Source: CAWFKW01 sp963816535 (lineage in GTDB: Bacteria; Bacteroidota; Ignavibacteria; Tepidaquicellales; OLB5). Taken from it: DNA of 64,000 nt. Each line of letters opens with the position of its first letter. The first letter of the stretch is position 1. Where the stretch lies: contig CAWFKW010000008.1 of assembly GCA_963816535.1 (NCBI GenBank), forward strand, positions 1 to 64,000, read 5' to 3'. This document shows, one piece after another, positions 44,791-52,613 of the stretch. Both the position numbers and the translations under genes were made by a program. The notes below the pieces were generated by a model. That model saw nothing but the letters and a program-made list of their open reading frames with translations. It searched no databases and had not been told where the DNA came from.

Positions 44791-46006
44791 GATTAAACCG
44801 GGACTGCCCCGGGCTTGGGAAATTAATATCTCTTATGATTTGATAATTTTTGCAAAACATTGAGGCAAAAGAAAACTGACATTTAAAAAATAAGTTTGGG
44901 TTTATTGTATCAATTCCTATCATGTAATTTGAAACAAAAGTCGGCGGCTGAATTAATAAGGCGGTACATGTTGCAACAGGCGGCGTGTTCTGACCGTTTA
45001 TAACTGTGATAGCTATATCGTTTATGATGTTGATTTCTTCAAAAGCTCCGCTTAGCAACGAACCATCTGCTACCCAAACATTACCATTGCAATCCATTAA
45101 TACGCCTGAATTTTGTTTGCTGTCGCCAAGTATGTTTGTTCTATAAAGCATTAATAAATACTTTTGAGTAATGGCTAAGTCGCTGTAGTTTTCAATGTCG
45201 GTTGTTTGTTGAACTGTTACTGGAGTAAGACCGGCAGAACGCCAGAATGTTTCAACTATAAATGGCGGGTAATCTTCTCTGAATATATTTTGATACGGCA
45301 AGACACTCATTTTATACATAAAGCCGAAATTACGTGCAAGGTCTTTGAACACTGCCCATTTAGAGGGAACAGCGTTATTGCTAACGACATTATTATAAAG
45401 TTTGTGTATTAATTTTGGTGCGTAACCTAGTTTATTGATCCAGTCTAAATAACTTCGCACAGCGAAATAAGTAGGCTGAGGATTGTCAGGTACGAGGCAC
45501 CCGCTAATAAACTGGTCAAGCGTTAAATCCTGTGTTTGATATGGTGTAAATACAGTGCGGTCTTGTAAAACTGAAAGTTCTTTTATAAGCCCGGTCAATT
45601 TAAATGTTATGTCATAATTATTGTTTATTTGTGTTAGATCTGCCTGAATACTGTTTACTTCAATTCTGCCTCCGATTCTTTTCGTATCTGTGTTATTGGA
45701 GTCGCCGAATTCAACTATTGCGATAAAAATAATATTTCTGTTTGATAAAGGAAACAGAAATGATTTAATATCAGAGCCGTTAATACTTTTGTCAGGCTGT
45801 AATAACGATAATTTGACTTGAAATGAATCAGCGACAAATTCCAATATCTCATCGGATTTTTCAATTGTTTCGTTGTAGATTGGTATGCCGTCCATTGCGA
45901 CATTGTGTATCCATATTTTATCAATAAGTGGCGGCCTATTATAAAAATAATTATCATACAGGAGGTTATTGGCTAGGTATTTCCATATGTAAACATTAAT
46001 AAGCAT
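44771..46006 (-). CDS. Unknown large protein, possibly tail/baseplate-like
   Basis: 411 residues, no signal peptide. Sequence is rich in short beta segments (IGGRIEVNSIQADLTQINNNYDITFKL) followed by a mixed region with WINKLGYAP and WAVFKDLARNFGFMYKMSV. Its place directly after a tape-measure-like gene and a 69-residue protein, with a one-base start/stop overlap, suggests a virion or tail-tip type structural component. I do not recognise a named family. Confidence 0.55.
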   Translation of the reverse strand: MLINVYIWKYLANNLLYDNYFYNRPPLIDKIWIHNVAMDGIPIYNETIEKSDEILEFVADSFQVKLSLLQPDKSINGSDIKSFLFPLSNRNIIFIAIVEFGDSNNTDTKRIGGRIEVNSIQADLTQINNNYDITFKLTGLIKELSVLQDRTVFTPYQTQDLTLDQFISGCLVPDNPQPTYFAVRSYLDWINKLGYAPKLIHKLYNNVVSNNAVPSKWAVFKDLARNFGFMYKMSVLPYQNIFREDYPPFIVETFWRSAGLTPVTVQQTTDIENYSDLAITQKYLLMLYRTNILGDSKQNSGVLMDCNGNVWVADGSLLSGAFEEINIINDIAITVINGQNTPPVATCTALLIQPPTFVSNYMIGIDTINPNLFFKCQFSFASMFCKNYQIIRDINFPSPGQSRFNHAIRSA

Positions 46007-46215
46007 TAATTAATGCTCCCCTGTGATTTATAAGCTGCAATGAAAGATTTAAGAAGCGGATCTTTTTCAATTTCATTTATAAATTTTATTTGAGCGTCGC
46101 AATATTCAAGACAGATTGCTTTTAAATTTGGTGGGAATGAATTATGCTCTTCAATCTTTTTTTTGCTTGCCAGGATCTCTCTTTTAGATGTTAGTATGTC
46201 TTCTATGAAATTCAT
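46006..46215 (-). CDS. Small helical protein of the element
   Basis: 69 residues, mostly helical and charged (FIEDILTSKREILASKKKIEEHN). It overlaps its upstream neighbour by 4 bp and its downstream neighbour by one base, so it is co-translated. Family unknown; a tail-assembly chaperone-sized protein would fit the context. Confidence 0.5.
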   Translation of the reverse strand: MNFIEDILTSKREILASKKKIEEHNSFPPNLKAICLEYCDAQIKFINEIEKDPLLKSFIAAYKSQGSIN

Positions 46216-47075
46216 ATTCTTTTTTGTTGTAAATGTATATTGTAGTCTGGCATATTGTTGATTAAAAATTTGACTGCTTTTGTTTTTTCAATTTCGCTGT
46301 TTACATGAACATGTAATTCAATTGGGGTTTGATTGTTTTTTGATAGCATATAATTATTGATACTTGGCATTTGTTTAAGTGAATTCATAGAATGACTTGC
46401 CACAATTGGATTAAAACTACCTGTTGGGGCATTATGTGAAGGCATTCCGCCTAAAGCATGAATAATACCGCCTATACCACTTAAAATCTCACTGGCACCC
46501 GGAATAAAGGAACCTATAAGAGAAGCGAATGAACCGAATATTCCGCCTGTATCACCTGAACCTATTGATGTAAAGACTTTCATTATATCAGAAACAATGC
46601 CAACATCTTTTTTAAATGATGCTTCGATCATCTTAGAACTGGCTATCATGTTTTTAAAGGATTCGCTAGTATCTGTTTTGAATTGTTTTTGTATGTTAAT
46701 CATGGCGAGAGCAATTGCACTTTGTCCTGCAATTTCAGGCATTGGATGATGGCTGAGAGATTGTTTAGGAAAATCTAACATGGTTGTATTGCTGTTACCA
46801 CCAGCTCGTAATTCAGTTGATGGGGTAAATGTGTTTTTCAGACTTGCAAGCGTATCACCGGGAAATTGTAAATCTTTCATTTGAGAAACAGAATCCCTGA
46901 ATTGAGATATGTAATCAGGAACCTGCGGAATACTTGCACGCTTTACATTATCGAGTTGGTTAATTACCTTCAATGTTTCCGCTACTGATTCTTTTAAACG
47001 TTTATATTCGTTCTCAAGGTCCTTAAGTTGTGAGAAATCGGTTTGAATTATTATCTTATAAATTTCATCAGGCAT
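46212..47075 (-). CDS. Tape-measure-like protein candidate
   Basis: 287 residues from ATG 47075, chosen because AGGAG lies 7-8 bases upstream; an earlier in-frame start at 47240 has no such site and lies in repeat DNA. Residues 1-50 form a coiled coil (DLENEYKRLKESVAETLKVINQL), the middle is a hydrophobic Gly/Ser-rich helix pair (GGIFGSFASLIGSFIPGASEILSGIGGIIHALGG), and the end has IELHVHVNSEIEKTKAVKFL. Coil plus hydrophobic glycine-rich centre is typical of tail tape measures, but it is short for one. Confidence 0.5.
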   Translation of the reverse strand: MPDEIYKIIIQTDFSQLKDLENEYKRLKESVAETLKVINQLDNVKRASIPQVPDYISQFRDSVSQMKDLQFPGDTLASLKNTFTPSTELRAGGNSNTTMLDFPKQSLSHHPMPEIAGQSAIALAMINIQKQFKTDTSESFKNMIASSKMIEASFKKDVGIVSDIMKVFTSIGSGDTGGIFGSFASLIGSFIPGASEILSGIGGIIHALGGMPSHNAPTGSFNPIVASHSMNSLKQMPSINNYMLSKNNQTPIELHVHVNSEIEKTKAVKFLINNMPDYNIHLQQKRI

Positions 47076-47208
47076 TATTTTTATCTCCTTTTTCCAGGAT
47101 GGCGATTGAATAGTAATTTGGCATACTTTAAATATTAATAAAGTGGCTTTTACATGTAAATGAATTTTTGTGTATGTTCGACGGGTGTTGGATTGCGTTA
47201 GCAAGCCA

Positions 47209-47530
47209 TTTCCTGTTTGCACAAAGTGCAATGTGCGCATAAGCGCACGTTTCCTGACACCCTAGTTCACACAAAAAGAAAGACAGGAAAAACGCCACAA
47301 GTGAAAAATAAACGGTATAGATACTTAAAATATCGGGGGACAAAGGTTTCCTGATACCATCGCAAATGCCAACTTGGCTGGGACTCGCAAGGGCGGGAAT
47401 ACAATTAACAGCCGCATGTTTCCTGAGACTATTACAAATGATTCCTTTAACATGAAAGGCTACAACTGCGTGACATGACAACCCAAAGTATTGACTACCG
47501 ACTAAACGAGACGGCTTGAAATGTTTCCTG
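47209..47530. repeat. Iterated GTTTCCTG motif in a 480-bp region with no convincing gene
   Basis: TTTCCTG occurs five times on the plus strand at 47209, 47250, 47347, 47419 and 47524; four are preceded by G, and three read GTTTCCTGANAC (47249, 47346, 47418). An inverted CAGGAAA lies at 47284. Spacings are 41, 97, 72 and 105 bp. A GTGCGCATAAGCGCAC hairpin lies at 47233-47248. The region separates two operons of the element. A 143-codon leftward frame (47128-47559) spans it but is Cys-rich, lacks a ribosome site and is likely chance. Confidence 0.6.
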
Positions 47531-47555
47531 CTATATGAAAAGTTCTGTTCCAAAT

Positions 47556-47834
47556 TCAATGATTTCTAAAATATGCGACGTCACCGGCTGTGTTACATTC
47601 GCGTAAAATGATTACTGTATCATTTTGGTTTATGGCGAAATACTCTTTGAGCTGGTCATATGTTGTGAATGCTTTGTTTTTATCTGCTTCAGATAATTCC
47701 ATCTTATTGTCGGTTAGCATCCTGAATGAAACTCTATCCTGTTTTATTGTAATATTTCTTCTGTGCTTTTGTTGGATATTTGCAATTTTATTATTTAAGT
47801 CTTCAAGCCTGCTATTTGTTGTATGTCTTGCCAT
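47556..47834 (-). CDS. Small unknown protein of the element
   Basis: 92 residues: a basic, helical N-terminus (LEDLNNKIANIQQKHRRNITIKQ) and a short mixed C-terminal part. No known domain. Last gene of the recombinase-polymerase operon before the repeat region. Confidence 0.5.
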   Translation of the reverse strand: MARHTTNSRLEDLNNKIANIQQKHRRNITIKQDRVSFRMLTDNKMELSEADKNKAFTTYDQLKEYFAINQNDTVIILRECNTAGDVAYFRNH

Positions 47835-47854
47835 TTGTCCTATCTTTAAGTTGA

Positions 47855-48136
47855 TTATTGCAATTTAGTCATCAGCGACACGTATTGAGGTAATTCCTTA
47901 GGAAGCGGACTTTGAAATATTTCATGAATCTGTTCAATAGTTTCTGTCTTTGGCAAAAAATAGTTTGAATTAGGTTTCCTCACGTCAAAGAAAAATTCGG
48001 GAACTGCGGAATAAATTATTTCCAGATCCTGAGCTGATAAGCGCTGAAAAACCGATTCAGGCAGAAAAAAGTAATTAACCTGATAATTCAAATGAGATTC
48101 GGCAAGATGAATTCTTTTTATGATTTTATCGGTCAT
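47855..48136 (-). CDS. Small unknown protein of the element
   Basis: 93 residues with LPESVFQRLSAQDLEIIYSAVPEFFFDVRKPN in the middle. Its start overlaps the upstream stop by 4 bp (ATGA). Not recognised. Confidence 0.5.
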   Translation of the reverse strand: MTDKIIKRIHLAESHLNYQVNYFFLPESVFQRLSAQDLEIIYSAVPEFFFDVRKPNSNYFLPKTETIEQIHEIFQSPLPKELPQYVSLMTKLQ

Positions 48137-48504
48137 TGCTGAACGTTATTATTTAATTTTAGTTCGATAGTATCCATTCTTTGGGCTATATCATAAAGTT
48201 CATATGCTCTTACAAGAACATTAGCCAAATAGCCAATACAGGTGCCAATCCTTGTTTCAAGTTTACCGGCTCTGATAAGTGAAATTGTATCAATAAGCAG
48301 CACAGGTATATCGGTTGGGCTGTTAATTGGAATGTCCTTCAATGCAACTGTGCAAATATGTTTATTAGATTTACCGCCTTTGCTTCTATTTGCTTTTTTT
48401 TCAATTTCATCAACAGCATCATTATGAACATAACAATATGAGCTATCCTTCATCGCATGTGCACTACATTGCTTATTATTTGATTTCTTGAAAAGGCATC
48501 TCAT
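48133..48504 (-). CDS. Small zinc-finger-like protein of mobile elements
   Basis: 123 residues. The N-terminal MRCLFKKSNNKQCSAHAMKDSSYCYVH has a C-x9-C-x10-C-x3-H spacing like the short zinc knuckle found in many phage and integrated-element proteins. It is followed by a basic GGKSNKH segment and a helical region. Probably binds DNA or RNA; function unproven. Confidence 0.6.
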   Translation of the reverse strand: MRCLFKKSNNKQCSAHAMKDSSYCYVHNDAVDEIEKKANRSKGGKSNKHICTVALKDIPINSPTDIPVLLIDTISLIRAGKLETRIGTCIGYLANVLVRAYELYDIAQRMDTIELKLNNNVQQ

Positions 48505-48522
48505 ATAAATATATTACTTAAG

Positions 48523-48723
48523 TTATAGTATAGGCTGTTTATGAGATTCATAATCATTAACAACAGATACAATATTTTCACCGGCTGCTATTCTTTCCAG
48601 ATGCTGAATTGAAAGCTGAGAGAAATCAACAATTCTTGTTTTATTGCCGTCTTTAAAAGTTACTAAATCAGGGTTTTGAGCCTCGACTATTTCCTCTATT
48701 GCTAAAATTCTTGTTTTGTTCAA
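48523..48723 (-). CDS. Small unknown protein next to the polymerase-like gene
   Basis: 66 residues (IVEAQNPDLVTFKDGNKTRIVDFSQLSIQHLERIAAGE). It overlaps the polymerase-like gene by 4 bp, so the two are coupled. Possibly a small accessory factor; not recognised. Confidence 0.5.
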   Translation of the reverse strand: MNKTRILAIEEIVEAQNPDLVTFKDGNKTRIVDFSQLSIQHLERIAAGENIVSVVNDYESHKQPIL

Positions 48724-49967
48724 TTGATTGTAGGTGTTAATTTATATTCTTTATAAAATTCTTGGTACATTACATCACGAACATAATTTTCATTGTTTTG
48801 AGACGTGAGAATTGAATCATGAATTGTGCCTATTGGTAAATTTGGTCTTTCGGTTACAATCCTTTTTACTATTTTATTGATAATGATTTCTCGTTCTGCC
48901 TTTTGAAGTGCGATAGGAAGGGCACTATTATCATCACGTTTATAATAATCAATGATTTTTGACACATTCGGGAATAAGTTGTTAAATATTTTGCTCTCAT
49001 TGAAAACGTAATGAGGATTATTTTCAGAATAAAAAACTCTACCAAAGAATCGCTTTTTAAATTCATACCTTTCGCCGTGAAAATTCATTTTATCCATTAA
49101 ATATTCATAAAATTTGCCTGAACTTGTTAGTTCTTTATACAAAACTATGTCCTGATATGATTGTCCATCATAATAGCCATCATAAGGTAGAAGGTCTTTA
49201 TTTGTCTTTATCATATCATTAAAAAATATCTTTTTATAAGTATAATTATTATTGAAGACATTATTAATTAATATGTTAAATAAGAAGGGCTGACTATTTG
49301 CGCAATCGACATTAACTGGAACTTTATCGTCAAGTTTCAAGAATTTTCTGAGATCTTTCGATAGATTTGTGAGGTTAGAATGAAATCTACCGCCTGCATG
49401 ATCCACAGAATAAAAAATATCCTGTTGTTTAATTTTGTCCACTGATATTCTATTGCAATTCCATCTGTGGATATCATTACCATAATGTGAGTTTATAAAC
49501 TGTGTGGCTGCTTCATAGTCAATAGAAAGTGTATAAAGCCATTTAATTAATTTTTGATATTCAATCGCCACCGGAATATTTTTTTTCTGCCTTTGCTTAA
49601 ACTGGCTTATTCGATATAAAATATTAGGATCAGTGATTTCTATTTGTTTATGCTTAACATTACTATATGCCAAAGTAAGTCTATAGCCCTTGGATTTCTT
49701 GCCTACTATGTAGCGATTATCGGATTCAACAATACCACTAGCAAATAAGTCGTCTCTTACATATTCAAAGCTCCAGCGGCCAATGATGTAGCGCATTATA
49801 GCTGTATTGAGATTAATGTAAGAATTATATTCATATTGTTTATTGAAAACTCGTTCTTCATATATTTTGTGAATGAAGTAATAATATTTATCGCTATGCT
49901 TTGACGGAAACAAAGTCATAGGCAAGGTTGATGGTATATAGATTTTCAAAGAAGCGTATGGTTTCAT
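48720..49967 (-). CDS. Divergent family-A-like polymerase candidate
   Basis: 415 residues. Three blocks in the right order resemble the palm/finger motifs of family A DNA polymerases: D221-x3-S225-Q226 in VNVDCANSQPFLF (motif A, DxSQ-like), R300-x3-K304-x4-G309-x3-Y313 in ERYEFKKRFFGRVFYS (motif B, R-x3-K-x4-G-x2/3-Y), and H383-D384-S385 in IGTIHDSILT (motif C, HDE-like with Ser for Glu). Both catalytic Asp candidates are kept. There is no room for a 3'-5' exonuclease domain. It overlaps the recombinase gene by 4 bp. A replication function for the element is inferred; the motif match is by hand. Confidence 0.55.
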   Translation of the reverse strand: MKPYASLKIYIPSTLPMTLFPSKHSDKYYYFIHKIYEERVFNKQYEYNSYINLNTAIMRYIIGRWSFEYVRDDLFASGIVESDNRYIVGKKSKGYRLTLAYSNVKHKQIEITDPNILYRISQFKQRQKKNIPVAIEYQKLIKWLYTLSIDYEAATQFINSHYGNDIHRWNCNRISVDKIKQQDIFYSVDHAGGRFHSNLTNLSKDLRKFLKLDDKVPVNVDCANSQPFLFNILINNVFNNNYTYKKIFFNDMIKTNKDLLPYDGYYDGQSYQDIVLYKELTSSGKFYEYLMDKMNFHGERYEFKKRFFGRVFYSENNPHYVFNESKIFNNLFPNVSKIIDYYKRDDNSALPIALQKAEREIIINKIVKRIVTERPNLPIGTIHDSILTSQNNENYVRDVMYQEFYKEYKLTPTIN

Positions 49968-50860
49968 GCTGCGACTGAATTAATTTTATTTACCGCTTCT
50001 CTCAAATCATTAGTAACGATGTGGATATAATGCATTGTCGTTGATAACTCTGCATGTCCGGCAAGTTCTTTTACATAATTTATATTGACCCCTTTTTTTA
50101 TAAGATTTGTGATAAATGTATGCCGTAATACATGAAAATGAAACTTCTCAGATAGTCCCGCCTCGCGTAAATATTTCTTAAACTGTTTGGATACATAATC
50201 TTTATTATAACGAATATCCAAAGCATTCGTGAACAAATATTGTTCAGACTCCCCTGCCTGCATTTGCTTTGCAAGTACAAGAGGATTTAGAAGCGAATAG
50301 AGGTTATCGGATACAGGTAAAACCCTGTTGCGACCTGATTTTGTTTTAAAATTTGTTTTGTTGCGTATGTAAATTACCCAGGTTAAAAGATCTATATCGG
50401 AAAGCTGAATATGAACAATTTCATTAATCCTGCAACCGGTATAAATTGCAAAAAGAACAATATTACGGATATTACCCGGAGGAATAATTTTCATAACCTG
50501 TTTGAGTTCGGAATCGGTGAAATACAGAATTTCTTTTTCTTCTATACGGAATTTAGAAACATCTTTGGCAGGGCTTGCGGGCAAATAACCCCATTTTATA
50601 GCAAGATTGAAAGCCGCCTTAATGCAGGTAAGCTCGATATTAACTGTGCTTTTGGTAATTGTTTCCGCTCTTTTTGCTTTATAGGCTTCTATCTGGCGGG
50701 ACGTGATTTGTTTTATTGGAATGTTTCCGAGAAAATGAATGAGATTTTTAAAAGAGGATTGATATAGTCTTACTGTGGAAGGAGCTAGATTAGATTGTGC
50801 ATACCTGAGAACTTCTTCTTGGTGTTTCGAAATTTTAATTATTTCTGCATTTTTAATCAA
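49964..50860 (-). CDS. Tyrosine recombinase (internal copy)
   Basis: 298 residues, XerCD/phage-integrase type. SAM-like N-terminal domain (LAPSTVRLYQSSFKNLIHFLG), then the catalytic domain with R in YTGCRINEIVHI, K in NFKTKSGRNRVLPV, HVLRHTFITNL and the Tyr in LSTTMHYIH. It is clearly a homologue of the recombinase at 61072-62109 (same HxLRHTFITNLIKKG block). Start is probably the TTG at 50860, close to the inverted repeat upstream. It heads the polymerase operon. Confidence 0.93.
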   Translation of the reverse strand: MIKNAEIIKISKHQEEVLRYAQSNLAPSTVRLYQSSFKNLIHFLGNIPIKQITSRQIEAYKAKRAETITKSTVNIELTCIKAAFNLAIKWGYLPASPAKDVSKFRIEEKEILYFTDSELKQVMKIIPPGNIRNIVLFAIYTGCRINEIVHIQLSDIDLLTWVIYIRNKTNFKTKSGRNRVLPVSDNLYSLLNPLVLAKQMQAGESEQYLFTNALDIRYNKDYVSKQFKKYLREAGLSEKFHFHVLRHTFITNLIKKGVNINYVKELAGHAELSTTMHYIHIVTNDLREAVNKINSVAA

Positions 50861-50861
50861 T

Positions 50862-50899
50862 AAAATAGATTAAAGTTATAAGCTAACTTAATCTATTTT
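50862..50899. promoter_or_regulatory. Inverted repeat just upstream of the internal recombinase
   Basis: AAAATAGATTAA(A)GTTA and TAACTTAATCTATTTT: 16 paired bases with one bulge around a 5-base loop. It touches the recombinase start codon and follows the unknown helical gene, so it may be a terminator or an operator controlling the recombinase-polymerase operon. Confidence 0.5.
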
Positions 50900-50919
50900 G
50901 TAAGAATTACTATGCATAG

Positions 50920-51879
50920 TTAGGACAAAACTGTCCTAACGTAACGAGATAAAGAACGATATATGTTTTCTACTAACTTTGACTGCGTTATTCGGGTTAA
51001 TTCTTTTTTTATTTCAAAATCGGTTTCTTTCAAGCGGTCAATTACATTACGGGTTGCTTGTTTAAGAGAAATATTAAATTCTTTTTTTTCATCGGTAATT
51101 TGTACTTTGAGGTGGTACCATTTGTTTTTGATGGGGAGAGGTACGTTTGCGACATAATACTGCTGTTCATTTTTAAATTCTTCTTCCATTTGATGTATAA
51201 ATTCCTGTATATCTTGATAATTCAAAGATCTATTATTGCGTAACTTGAAATATGATGAATAGATTTGTTTAAGTAAAGCATGAACAAACATTTGATAATT
51301 CCTAACGTCATTCTGGAAATAAACATATTGAGAATTTAGCTTTTGCAAAACAGAATAAAAATCATCAAACATGACGGCAAGTTCATGAATATCCGGTATC
51401 TTTTTATGTTTGAAAATATCAGTGTACTTTAGATGTAGTTTCATAAATTGCCATGAAAAATCAGTTTGCAATGAGCGAATTTGGATTTCATTTATTTTTT
51501 TTATCAATCGTTTTTTTATTGTTACTTTAAGCCATTTTGGCTCATGAATGGATAAATGTTGTTCAGAATAAAATTTGATTTGTAATGAATATTGCTTTCC
51601 GTAATTCGCTGAAACCCTTTTGCATAAATTGCGAATTTTATTTTTGTAAGTATTGTATGTTTTAGAAGAGTCACATGCTTTTGCTACTTCTAGATAGTAT
51701 TTTGTTATTCTATCGGCCTGAAAATCGAGATGTTTAATATGGTCGCGAATAATCTGAATAATACTTCGATTGGGGTTGTAACGAGGCACTAACGATGGAA
51801 GCGGTTTGAAAGCATTCTCCGATGAATCAGTAGGTTTGTATATTATGGATTGTGGAATTGTGGTAACAGTATTTTCCAT
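50920..51879 (-). CDS. Unknown helical protein between recombinase and TIR genes
   Basis: 319 residues, almost entirely helical and strongly basic, with amphipathic stretches (FDDFYSVLQKLNSQYVYFQNDVRNYQMFVHALLKQIYSSYF). No enzyme motif or membrane segment. It lies 48 bp after the TIR-like gene and 59 bp before the recombinase and could belong to either module. Confidence 0.6.
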   Translation of the reverse strand: MENTVTTIPQSIIYKPTDSSENAFKPLPSLVPRYNPNRSIIQIIRDHIKHLDFQADRITKYYLEVAKACDSSKTYNTYKNKIRNLCKRVSANYGKQYSLQIKFYSEQHLSIHEPKWLKVTIKKRLIKKINEIQIRSLQTDFSWQFMKLHLKYTDIFKHKKIPDIHELAVMFDDFYSVLQKLNSQYVYFQNDVRNYQMFVHALLKQIYSSYFKLRNNRSLNYQDIQEFIHQMEEEFKNEQQYYVANVPLPIKNKWYHLKVQITDEKKEFNISLKQATRNVIDRLKETDFEIKKELTRITQSKLVENIYRSLSRYVRTVLS

Positions 51880-51927
51880 AGTTTTTGAATTATATTTTTA
51901 TAACACAATAATTTGAAAATATAAAAA

Positions 51928-52533
51928 TCAAGCGTTTTTTCTTCTCATGATTCTACTTAAATCATATTGACAAATTACACGATCTTTGTAAGCTGCATCT
52001 ATTAAAAAGGAAAGAAGATGCGGAGAATTTTCAATTTTATACCAATCAACAACCGAAATTTTAGCTTCCTTTTTTATTAAATTATCAGTGATGCGGGCTG
52101 GCATATATGGGTAGCGCTTTTCATATTCTGACCTTGTATTAATTGCAACCCAATCGGAAATATCTGGATATACTATTTTTTGCTCATCTGAATGCGGTGC
52201 TGTAAAATAGGTACAATTTATAGGTGGTAAATTAATAACTAAAATACCAGATTTCTTATTAATTTTACCGTCGAACATACTTGAATAAATTTCCCAATCA
52301 ATATGTTTACGTTTCCAAGTTTCTAAGCCTACTAAAACAATTGTCACACTTGTATCTTTTAAATATTCGTCACGAATTTTTTCTCTTATTGTATCATCAT
52401 CTAAATCGTCCGAAATATCACCTATATCCACAGAACAATCATTAAAAATTTTGTTTTTTTTATTGAATTCTATTAGAGCATCTTTGTAATTCTGGTCTCT
52501 ATCATGATGATGAGCTATGAAAACACTGTGCAT
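51928..52533 (-). CDS. TIR-like protein (MTH538/ThsB type)
   Basis: 201 residues, with GGAGG before the ATG. The start SVFIAHHHDRD and the block TSVTIVLVGLETWKRKHIDWEIYSSM (about residues 61-86, with E81 after the WE step) match the MTH538 TIR-like superfamily, which includes Thoeris ThsB. In Thoeris, ThsB turns NAD into a cyclic signal for ThsA. No ThsA-like gene is present; the gene directly upstream is a nucleotide cyclase, so either the TIR is an effector or it makes a second signal. Confidence 0.8.
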   Translation of the reverse strand: MHSVFIAHHHDRDQNYKDALIEFNKKNKIFNDCSVDIGDISDDLDDDTIREKIRDEYLKDTSVTIVLVGLETWKRKHIDWEIYSSMFDGKINKKSGILVINLPPINCTYFTAPHSDEQKIVYPDISDWVAINTRSEYEKRYPYMPARITDNLIKKEAKISVVDWYKIENSPHLLSFLIDAAYKDRVICQYDLSRIMRRKNA

Positions 52534-52613
52534 GGCAATACCTCCAAATAAATTTTATATGAATTTAGGATAAAGAAATTTCAATTTAATTCTAATAAAA
52601 AGAAATACATAAA

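Noticed and set aside
47209..47530. CRISPR array
   Set aside because: The shared word is only 8-12 bp and spacing varies from 41 to 105 bp; no cas gene is present in the window.
47128..47559. 143-codon leftward open frame across the GTTTCCTG repeat region
   Set aside because: TTG start without ribosome site, Cys-rich unlikely composition and overlap with repeated motifs and hairpins suggest a chance frame.
51928..52533. Complete Thoeris system
   Set aside because: Only the ThsB-like protein is present; no ThsA (SIR2/SLOG or Macro-domain protein) is encoded nearby.
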